Part shown: positions 1 through 5,023 of the stretch, one piece after another
How positions within the stretch are numbered: the first letter of the stretch is position 1
How the letters are laid out: every line of letters starts with the position of its first letter
From: Chitinophagaceae bacterium
GTDB lineage: Bacteria; Bacteroidota; Bacteroidia; Chitinophagales; Chitinophagaceae
Assembly: GCA_025455205.1 (NCBI GenBank)
Contig: JALOMZ010000059.1
Location: forward strand, 1-8,546
Length of the DNA stretch: 8,546 nt
Reading direction: 5' to 3'
The notes under the pieces: generated by a model
What the model was told of the DNA's origin: nothing
The model's input: only the letters and a program-made list of their open reading frames with translations
Database searches by the model: none
Program-made: the position numbers and the translations under genes

Positions 1-533
1 ATAATGTTCAGTGCGGTAATCTGATTGCCGATCCACAGCATGGTGGTGGTAACATCACCAATGGGCGACCAGGCGCCGCCGGCATTGGCCGCAATGACTA
101 CCATACCTGCAAACAGAAGGCGTTTTTGATGGTCGGGTATTAATTTGCGCAGGAGCGAGACCATCACAATGGTGGTGGTCATATTGTCCAGTATGGCCGA
201 GAGAAAGAAGGTGACGAAACTGATAATAACGAGCAGTGAAGTATAACTCCGTGCATTTATCCTGTCAATGATTGACTGAAAGCCTTCGTGCGCATCAATG
301 AGCTCCACAATGGTCATGGCACCCAGCAGGAAGAACAGTATTTCTGAAATGGAGCCCAGGTGCCCGCTCAGGGCGAGAGTGACTGCCTCCTTGTCTGGTT
401 GTGTTACCATGAAAATACCCCAGCACAAAGCGCCGGTAACCAGGGCCGTGGCCGATTTGTTGATGCCAATACGGTGTTCAAGCGCAATGGCCGTATAACC
501 GGCCAGGAAAACGAGAAGGATGAGCGTAGCCAA
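1..533 (-). CDS. nhaD: NhaD-type Na+/H+ antiporter, N-terminal part (cut by left edge)
   Basis: This is the first ~177 codons of an integral inner-membrane sodium/proton antiporter of the NhaD (ion transporter superfamily) type, which expels Na+ in exchange for protons. The translated frame opens with a hydrophobic helix followed by ALEHRIGINKSATAL, a typical NhaD start. It then shows several membrane segments, the stretch LSAILDNMTTTIVM (with the conserved Asp-Asn) and ANAGGAWSPIGDVTTTMLW, both hallmarks of the family. Full-length members are roughly 400-470 residues, so more than half lies outside the window. No ATG is available at the expected N-terminus: the frame is open back to a TAA near 583-585, and the first in-frame ATG (about 411) lies well inside the conserved region. 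I chose TTG at 533, which gives MATLILLVFLAGY; ATT at 539 is an alternative. No Shine-Dalgarno sequence is visible. Family identification is firm; the exact start is not. Confidence 0.88.
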   Translation of the reverse strand, partial: MATLILLVFLAGYTAIALEHRIGINKSATALVTGALCWGIFMVTQPDKEAVTLALSGHLGSISEILFFLLGAMTIVELIDAHEGFQSIIDRINARSYTSLLVIISFVTFFLSAILDNMTTTIVMVSLLRKLIPDHQKRLLFAGMVVIAANAGGAWSPIGDVTTTMLWIGNQITALNI

Positions 534-936
534 GAGAATTCGGATTGGATGATGGTTGCTGCTAATGGGGCAGCGGACAAATTACTGCAATTCCAAAAAA
601 CCGGTTCCTGAAAAAAATCATCTTTTGCTGAATGGTCATGTGTCGTATTGGTGCCTTTGGGCCGCCCTGAAGGGTTTAGCTTTCTGCTTTGGAATGGAGG
701 TGGCTGGCATTGTATTTCACAAGCTTTCAGTGTTTGAATGCGCTATCAAAGGCTGCTGCTGTATGTCGGGCATACCACAATTCTTTCATGCTCCTTTCCG
801 CTAAATGGGAGGAGAGAACAGGTATCTACAAAGGCTTGCGCCAGGATTCAAAGAGGTCCGGCTTATGGGGTAACCCATCGCATTAGGCTTGCATTAACGG
901 ATATGCCATTGCGCAGGAATTATTCCGGTGTTTTGC
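534..936. other. 403-base gap without a convincing gene
   Basis: This gap lies between the start of the antiporter gene and the 3' end of the next minus-strand gene. The open frames crossing it on either strand have no recognisable protein character. I see one short perfect hairpin at 865-878 (ATGGG, loop GTAA, CCCAT) with no T-run, and no full TAnnTTTG promoter element. On the minus strand a 20-codon frame at 727-789 (MKELWYARHTAAAFDSAFKH) is preceded by AAAGGAG, but nothing else supports it. The gap presumably holds the 5' control region of the antiporter gene. Confidence 0.5.
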
Positions 937-1494
937 TTACCACCATCCTCCCCAGGCCAACACTACAATCAGGGCCACCAGGAGCAGTACAATGCCAACA
1001 CCTCCCAAAACCATACCTGTAATGGCCATGCCCTGTCCGCTGGCTGCTTTGTTGGCATACTGGGCCGCCTTGGAATTGGCGATGATGCCTGTGATGAGTG
1101 CGGCTGGCATCAGAAAGAGGGAGGCTACAGCCAGGTAAGGTATGAAGATGCATGCCAGGCCGGCAATGCCCATGATCATGCTCCACTTGGCCAGGCGCTT
1201 GTTGCGCAACATGTCTGCCTCTTCTTCCGGGCTGAGCTGCTGGGGGTTGGGAATCCGCTGCAGCCATTTGAACGATTTGCGCTCCATGCCCGTGAGCTTA
1301 CGTCCCATATAGGCTTCAAATCCTTTCAGGGTGTACTGGCCGGCGGCTTCAGTCATATAAGCCTGCGCATGCTGCACGGCAAACTGGGCTTTCTCGAAAA
1401 GATGCTGCTTCCTGGCCGGGACCATGCCGGCGGCGGAAACTTCTGCAGAGAGGCAAAGGCAATATGACAGGGCCAGCAACAGGATTTTCTTCAT
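937..1494 (-). CDS. Exported membrane protein with DUF4190-like C-terminus
   Basis: This is a 185-aa protein of unknown function. Residues 1-22 form a signal peptide (MKKILLLALSYCLCLSAEVS). Residues 23-100 are soluble and charged, including the segment KLTGMERKSFKWLQR, a pattern seen in many small Bacteroidota envelope proteins. The C-terminal half (about 102-181) is strongly hydrophobic and should form two or three membrane helices; it has the Gly/Ala-rich repeat style (GQGMAITGMVLGGVGIVLLL) of DUF4190 proteins. The protein ends in WGGWW. I chose ATG at 1494 because the signal peptide begins there; an upstream in-frame ATG at 1530 would add 12 residues ahead of it and spoil the signal. It is probably anchored in the inner membrane with the N-terminal part in the periplasm. 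The domain assignment rests on pattern recognition, and no function can be given. Confidence 0.75.
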   Translation of the reverse strand: MKKILLLALSYCLCLSAEVSAAGMVPARKQHLFEKAQFAVQHAQAYMTEAAGQYTLKGFEAYMGRKLTGMERKSFKWLQRIPNPQQLSPEEEADMLRNKRLAKWSMIMGIAGLACIFIPYLAVASLFLMPAALITGIIANSKAAQYANKAASGQGMAITGMVLGGVGIVLLLVALIVVLAWGGWW

Positions 1495-1558
1495 GAAGCA
1501 TAGTTTGATAATGCCATGAAAATAATACAACGCCGTTGAAAATGGTAAGCGAAATTAC

Positions 1559-1575
1559 CCGGCAATGGCTGCCGG
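1559..1575 (-). terminator. Hairpin after the 175-aa gene
   Basis: A perfect 6-bp GC-rich inverted repeat (CCGGCA, 5-base loop, TGCCGG) begins 14 bases after the stop codon of the gene at 1589-2116. On the minus strand it is followed only by a short T-run (GTAATTTCG). It could be a weak intrinsic terminator or a 3'-end stabilising hairpin; the poor T-tract makes termination uncertain. Confidence 0.4.
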
Positions 1576-1588
1576 ACTCTGACATGGA

Positions 1589-2116
1589 TCAGGCCATGGT
1601 CTGGTACCTGGAAGCCAGCCAGCTATTGCGTACCGGCACCATCCAGTTTTCCAGCCAGTCTTTTTTGGTTTGAGCCAGGTTGTTGAAATAGATGGTTTCA
1701 GGCGTGATGAAACCCTTGTCTATGGCATACTGCAGGTGATGCAGGGGCAGCATTTCCACTTTGCCTTTGACCAGGAAGGCCATGGTCATGCGGTCGAACA
1801 TCTGTACACCAAATAGCTTTTCCATTTCCTTCACCATGCGTACCGAGCTGTCGGTGCTGCATCCGCTCACGCCAGTGGCCCTTTCATCGGCCATGAGTAC
1901 CAGGAACTGCCCGAAAAAGAGGTTGCCGTATCCTTTCACCGGTGCGCCATGGCTCTTCCAGTTTTGCACAAAATCTTCGATCAGGCTTTCTGCCTGCAGG
2001 GCTTCCTGCATCCGCAGCATGCGGTTGCATTGGTAGATCCATACGCGGCTGTCATCGGCGAAATCGGCCGGAACCAGATCGCGCCAGGTCTCAAAAATGG
2101 CGGGGGTGCTTTCCAT
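1589..2116 (-). CDS. Conserved Bacteroidetes protein, often labelled 'ABC transporter ATPase'
   Basis: This is a 175-aa soluble protein with no signal peptide or membrane segment. It resembles a Bacteroidota-restricted family that databases commonly call 'ABC transporter ATPase'. The hallmark features I recognise are an N-terminal DSRVWIYQCNR segment (residues 22-32), WKSHG (53-57), a hydrophobic strand FLVLMADE, then GCSTDSSV (85-92) followed by an amphipathic helix and FGVQMFDR. There is no Walker A P-loop, no ABC signature and no Walker B, so the ATPase label is not supported by the sequence. The invariant-looking Cys86 and Asp89 suggest a functional site, but the reaction is unknown. It lies 73 bases downstream of trxA on the same strand, with a terminator hairpin between them. 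The start ATG at 2116 is the first Met of the frame; the next is residue 33, inside the conserved segment. Confidence 0.85.
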   Translation of the reverse strand: MESTPAIFETWRDLVPADFADDSRVWIYQCNRMLRMQEALQAESLIEDFVQNWKSHGAPVKGYGNLFFGQFLVLMADERATGVSGCSTDSSVRMVKEMEKLFGVQMFDRMTMAFLVKGKVEMLPLHHLQYAIDKGFITPETIYFNNLAQTKKDWLENWMVPVRNSWLASRYQTMA

Positions 2117-2121
2117 GAGCG

Positions 2122-2129
2122 CAAAAATA
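2122..2129 (-). promoter_or_regulatory. TAnnTTTG-like -7 element just before the 175-aa gene
   Basis: The minus strand reads TATTTTTG, a full match to the Bacteroidetes -7 consensus TAnnTTTG, ending only 5 bases before the ATG at 2116. The expected start of transcription would fall about at the start codon, giving a leaderless or nearly leaderless message. No TTTG -33 box is seen at the right distance. The element overlaps the T-tract of the trxA terminator, so the match may be accidental. Confidence 0.25.
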
Positions 2130-2167
2130 AAAGAAACCTGCAGGCTACCGGGTGGGCTGCAGGTTTC
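2122..2167 (-). terminator. Rho-independent terminator of trxA
   Basis: A perfect 11-bp inverted repeat (2133-2143 with 2157-2167, GAAACCTGCAG / CTGCAGGTTTC) surrounds a 13-base loop. It begins 22 bases after the trxA stop codon. On the minus strand the stem is followed directly by TTTTATTTTTG, a classic U-tract. This should end trxA transcription and separate it from the downstream 175-aa gene. Confidence 0.85.
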
Positions 2168-2189
2168 AGTATGAGAGATCGGGGAATAA

Positions 2190-2507
2190 TTACATGTGTT
2201 GTTCGATCTTCTTCACAAAGTTGGCCTTGGGCTGCGCCCCTACCAGCTTGTCCACCATCTGGCCATTCTTGAAGAAGAGGATGGCGGGGATGGATGTGAT
2301 ACCGTAATTAATGCTCACCTCGGGATTGTGGTCTACATTGAGCTTGCCCACCTGAACCCGGCCGGCATATTCCTTGCTGAGCTCTTCAATGATAGGTCCG
2401 ATAGCGCGGCAGGGGCCACACCATTCTGCCCAGAAGTCAACCACGGTGAGTTTATCGCTTCCGAGTACTTCGGTCTTAAAACCGGCATCTGTAAATTCTA
2501 GTGCCAT
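2190..2507 (-). CDS. trxA: Thioredoxin
   Basis: This is a 105-aa cytoplasmic thioredoxin that reduces protein disulfides, itself being recycled by thioredoxin reductase. The single thioredoxin fold is complete: buried Asp24, the redox site WCGPC (residues 29-33, Cys30 and Cys33), the cis-proline loop TSIPA (Pro74) and the C-terminal GAQPK turn followed by the last helix. Length matches the usual 105-110 residues, and there is no signal peptide, so it is not one of the exported thioredoxin-like proteins common in this phylum. The start at 2507 gives the standard N-terminus [10 protein letters not shown]. It has its own promoter-like element upstream and a strong terminator downstream, so it looks monocistronic. 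It is divergent from the amidohydrolase gene. Confidence 0.97.
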   Translation of the reverse strand: MALEFTDAGFKTEVLGSDKLTVVDFWAEWCGPCRAIGPIIEELSKEYAGRVQVGKLNVDHNPEVSINYGITSIPAILFFKNGQMVDKLVGAQPKANFVKKIEQHM

Positions 2508-2556
2508 GCTGTATTGTATTTAATGTTTTAAAAAACGCTTGGATTTTGGAAGGGTT

Positions 2557-2564
2557 CAAAAATA
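2557..2564 (-). promoter_or_regulatory. Candidate -7 element of trxA
   Basis: The minus strand reads TATTTTTG, a full match to TAnnTTTG, 49 bases upstream of the trxA start codon. No clear TTTG -33 box lies 19-21 bases further upstream, so the assignment rests on the -7 box and its position in the divergent intergenic region. Confidence 0.4.
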
Positions 2565-2724
2565 AAGCCATTTGTATTTTCCTGCCTTTTGGCTTATCCA
2601 CCAGGCTTGCACATGGCAGAATGCAGGCAAAAACTGCCAGTTGGGCAGGTTTTTGGGCATAGCTGGTCTGCCGCACCATGCCGGTATCAGGGGGCAACTG
2701 GTTGGCTGGCAGGAGGGATTGCTG

Positions 2725-2732
2725 TATTTTCA
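2725..2732 (+). promoter_or_regulatory. Weak candidate -7 element of the amidohydrolase gene
   Basis: TATTTTCA matches six of the eight TAnnTTTG positions. A TTG at 2702-2704 lies 20 bases upstream, the spacing expected for a -33 box. Transcription would begin a few bases before the start codon at 2751. Two mismatches keep this tentative. Confidence 0.25.
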
Positions 2733-2750
2733 GCTATGATCATCCCGAAT

Positions 2751-4022
2751 ATGATGAAGCCTTTCCTGCTGGCCATACTGGCCTGCACCGCCCTCCGGGC
2801 CGCGGCGGTTGATTCCCTTTGGTTGTTAAAGCCTGCCCGCGTCTTTGATGGGGAGGCCATCCACCAAAACTGGTGGGTGGCCGTGCAGGATAACCGGATC
2901 GTCTATGCTGGTTCGGCCGCGCAGTTTCCGGCCGACACCTACAAGGGGTGGGTGGTCAGGCCCATGGACCTGCCTGGTAAAACCCTGCTGCCTGGGCTTA
3001 TAGAAGGCCATGCCCACCTGTTGCTGCATCCGTACAATGAAGTGTCGTGGAATCAGCAGGTACTGGAAGAATCGCGCGCAGAACGGGTAATCCGGGCTGC
3101 GAACCATGCCCGCGCCACCCTGCGGGCCGGCTTTACTTCTGTGCGCGACCTGGGCACGGAAGGGGCAGCATATGATGATGTTGGCCTGAAAGCCGCTATT
3201 GAAAAAGGCATCATCCCCGGGCCACGGCTGCTGGTGGCTACGCGGGCCATTGTGGCAACGGGAAGCTATGGACCTAAGAGTGCAGCGGCGGATGTGGATT
3301 ATCCCAAAGGCGCGGCCGAGGCCGATGGGGTGGAAGGCCTTACCCGTGAAATTCGCACCCAAATAGGCAAAGGAGCCGACCTGATCAAGTTGTATGCCGA
3401 TTACCGTTGGGGCCCAAATGGTGAGGCCAGGCCCACCTTCACCCAGGCAGAACTCAACACGGCGGTGGAAGTGGCCGCCAGCGCCGGCAGGCCGGTGGTG
3501 GTGCATGCCGTTACGGCGGAAGCCATGCAGCGGGCAGCCCGGGCAGGCGTTAATTCCATTGAGCATGGCGACCAGGGCGATGAAGCCACCTTTAGGCTCA
3601 TGAAGGAAAAGGGCGTGGCCTATTGTCCCACGCTGGCCGCCACGGCATCGGTGCAGCAATACCGCGGCTGGAAGAAAGGCCTGGAGCCTGAACCGCCAGC
3701 TCTGGTGAACAAGCGGCAGTCCTTTGCCGCAGCACTCAAAGCGGGGGTTACCATCTGCATGGGCGGCGATGTTGGCGTGTTTGCCCATGGCAACAATGCC
3801 CTGGAAATGGAGATGATGGTGGATTATGGCATGCCAGCCATGGCGGTGCTGAAATCTGCCACTTCTGTAAATGCCGATGTGTTTGGCCTGTCAGACCGGT
3901 TGGGCCGTATCCGACCGGGATTACTGGCCGACCTGTTGGTGGTGGATGGCAATCCGGTGGAGGATATTTCACGGATACGCGCTGTATCGGCCGTAATGAA
4001 AGACGGAAAATGGGTGAAGTGA
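2751..4022 (+). CDS. Secreted metal-dependent amidohydrolase (imidazolonepropionase/prolidase-like)
   Basis: This is a 423-aa amidohydrolase-superfamily enzyme, a TIM barrel that hydrolyses C-N bonds at a metal centre. All expected metal ligands are visible: the HxH pair in EGHAHL (His87, His89), Lys213 in LIKLYAD (carbamylated in this subgroup), His252 in VVVHAV, His272 in SIEHGD, and Asp340 in MGGDVG. The AHGNN motif (345-349) follows. The N-terminal beta-sandwich segment (about 26-80) and its C-terminal half (GLLADLLVVDGNPVEDI) are intact. The pattern fits the COG1228 imidazolonepropionase/Xaa-Pro dipeptidase-like group; the real substrate cannot be told, though a dipeptide, N-acyl amino acid or cyclic amide is plausible. 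I chose the ATG pair at 2751/2754 because a signal peptide (KPFLLAILACTALRAAA) starts there; the frame is open further upstream to an ATG at 2589, but that extension has no signal or domain character. The product is probably periplasmic. Confidence 0.9.
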   Translation: MMKPFLLAILACTALRAAAVDSLWLLKPARVFDGEAIHQNWWVAVQDNRIVYAGSAAQFPADTYKGWVVRPMDLPGKTLLPGLIEGHAHLLLHPYNEVSWNQQVLEESRAERVIRAANHARATLRAGFTSVRDLGTEGAAYDDVGLKAAIEKGIIPGPRLLVATRAIVATGSYGPKSAAADVDYPKGAAEADGVEGLTREIRTQIGKGADLIKLYADYRWGPNGEARPTFTQAELNTAVEVAASAGRPVVVHAVTAEAMQRAARAGVNSIEHGDQGDEATFRLMKEKGVAYCPTLAATASVQQYRGWKKGLEPEPPALVNKRQSFAAALKAGVTICMGGDVGVFAHGNNALEMEMMVDYGMPAMAVLKSATSVNADVFGLSDRLGRIRPGLLADLLVVDGNPVEDISRIRAVSAVMKDGKWVK

Positions 4023-4049
4023 GAATGGATGTTTATGTCATAGGGGAAT

Positions 4050-4084
4050 AAAAAAACGCAGCCCATCCGGACTGCGTATTTTTT
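4050..4084. terminator. Bidirectional terminator between convergent genes
   Basis: The stem ACGCAG/CTGCGT (4056-4061 with 4072-4077) is flanked by an A-run on the left and a T-run on the right, and has an inner CC/GG pairing. Because both flanks become U-tracts on the proper strand, it can end transcription of the plus-strand amidohydrolase gene (stop at 4022) and of the minus-strand DUF2911 gene (stop at 4100). Confidence 0.85.
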
Positions 4085-4099
4085 ATGTGACTCACAAAA

Positions 4100-4933
4100 T
4101 CAGAGGGTCTTCAGCAGGTCGTTGGCCATCTTGATGTAGTCGTCGTTCTTGGCCTTGGTAGCCAGGTCGATGGTTTTCTGGGCCATGGCTTTGGCGCCGG
4201 CCTTGTCGCCCATCTTGGCGCAGATGCGGGCATTGAGCAGGGTCATCCAGAAAGCATTGGGGTTGGCAGCCACTGCTTTGTCGGCCCATTCTTTGGCCAC
4301 CTTCAGGTCCTTACCATTGTCATAGTAATACTGGGCGGCAGCGTAATAAGGACGGTTGTCCTTGTTCATCACCTGGTCGATCTGGGTCATCACCTTGCCA
4401 TCCACATCCATGCTGATGGGCAGGGCTACCATGGCATTCTCCCAACGCAGGTGGAGCTCGCAGGTGTTGTTGGTGATGTTCTGGAACTGCATGGTGAAGG
4501 TTTCTGCCTTCATGGCCACGTTCATGGCGGGGGCTTTCACGCGCACCACATCGTTGGCCTCATTGTATGCGGAGGGCGAGGTCACGTTCAGGTCCTTGGT
4601 GATAATGAGGGTCCACTCTTTGGCATCGGGAATGGAGAGCAGGCCATACTTGCCGGCCTTCACCGTTTTGCCGCCAATGGTCACATCATCGCTGAAGGTG
4701 AGGGTGGTGGCGTTGTTGGCGCCGGTACGCCATACCTTACCATAAGGCACCAGTTCGCCCATCACGGCGCGGCCTTTGGCACTGGGGCGGCTGTAGCTCA
4801 GTTCAATGGAACCCAGCCCGAATTCCTGCTTGATGGTTTGCAGCGTGGAAGGGGCGGGTGTTTTCAGGGCCTGGGCCTGCACCATGCCGCTGAGGCAGAG
4901 GGCCATGGCAGAAGCAACAACAATCTTTTTCAT
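4100..4933 (-). CDS. DUF2911 exported protein with TPR-like tail
   Basis: This is a 277-aa exported protein of unknown function. A signal peptide (residues 1-22, ending MVQAQA) is followed by the DUF2911 domain (about 30-185). Its signature is clear: ELSYSRPSAKGR, GELVPYGKVWRTGANNATT, VTIGGKTVKAGKYGLLSIP and the later EWTLIITKD. Residues about 196-277 form repeated amphipathic helices (PYYAAAQYYYDNGKDLKVA, ANPNAFWMTLLNARICAKMG) of TPR style. This DUF2911 plus TPR layout is common in Bacteroidota. The start ATG at 4933 opens MKKIVVASAM; a GTG six bases upstream is in frame but unnecessary. It has a good promoter-like element upstream and a shared terminator downstream, so it is probably a single-gene unit. 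It is likely periplasmic or surface-associated; no enzymatic motif is visible. Confidence 0.9.
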   Translation of the reverse strand: MKKIVVASAMALCLSGMVQAQALKTPAPSTLQTIKQEFGLGSIELSYSRPSAKGRAVMGELVPYGKVWRTGANNATTLTFSDDVTIGGKTVKAGKYGLLSIPDAKEWTLIITKDLNVTSPSAYNEANDVVRVKAPAMNVAMKAETFTMQFQNITNNTCELHLRWENAMVALPISMDVDGKVMTQIDQVMNKDNRPYYAAAQYYYDNGKDLKVAKEWADKAVAANPNAFWMTLLNARICAKMGDKAGAKAMAQKTIDLATKAKNDDYIKMANDLLKTL

Positions 4934-4956
4934 AAACACTGTTTTTCGTTAGGTGA

Positions 4957-4964
4957 CAAATGTA
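4957..4964 (-). promoter_or_regulatory. Bacteroidetes-type promoter of the DUF2911 gene
   Basis: The minus strand reads TACATTTG, a perfect TAnnTTTG -7 element, 23 bases upstream of the ATG at 4933. A T-rich GTTTTA stretch about 17-18 bases further upstream may serve as the -33 box, though it is not an exact TTTG. Transcription would begin about 4950, giving a leader of roughly 17 bases. Confidence 0.5.
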
Positions 4965-5023
4965 GGGCAGGAATAATAAAACGGCTGACGCTAATTGCCA
5001 GTCATGACTTGTTGTTTCACAGG

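Noticed and set aside
582..589. TAATTTG sequence on the minus strand as a promoter for the antiporter gene
   Set aside because: It lacks one base of the TAnnTTTG spacing and has no TTTG box at the right distance upstream.
556..1022. Plus-strand open frames in and beyond the 403-base gap
   Set aside because: Their translations are Cys/His-rich and low in structure, overlap each other in different frames and partly run antisense to the DUF4190-like gene. No domain or start signal supports them.
928..1467. A 179-aa plus-strand frame antisense to the DUF4190-like gene
   Set aside because: It is a shadow of the minus-strand gene, whose signal peptide and membrane helices make far better protein sense.
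2826..3788. A 320-aa minus-strand frame inside the amidohydrolase gene
   Set aside because: The plus strand encodes an intact amidohydrolase with all metal ligands; the antisense frame is rich in His, Gly and Pro with no recognisable domain and arises from GC-rich codon bias.
5000..5009. 10-bp palindrome AGTCATGACT upstream of the DUF2911 promoter element
   Set aside because: Perfect 10-bp palindromes are expected several times by chance in a window of this length, and no second copy or half-site supports an operator.
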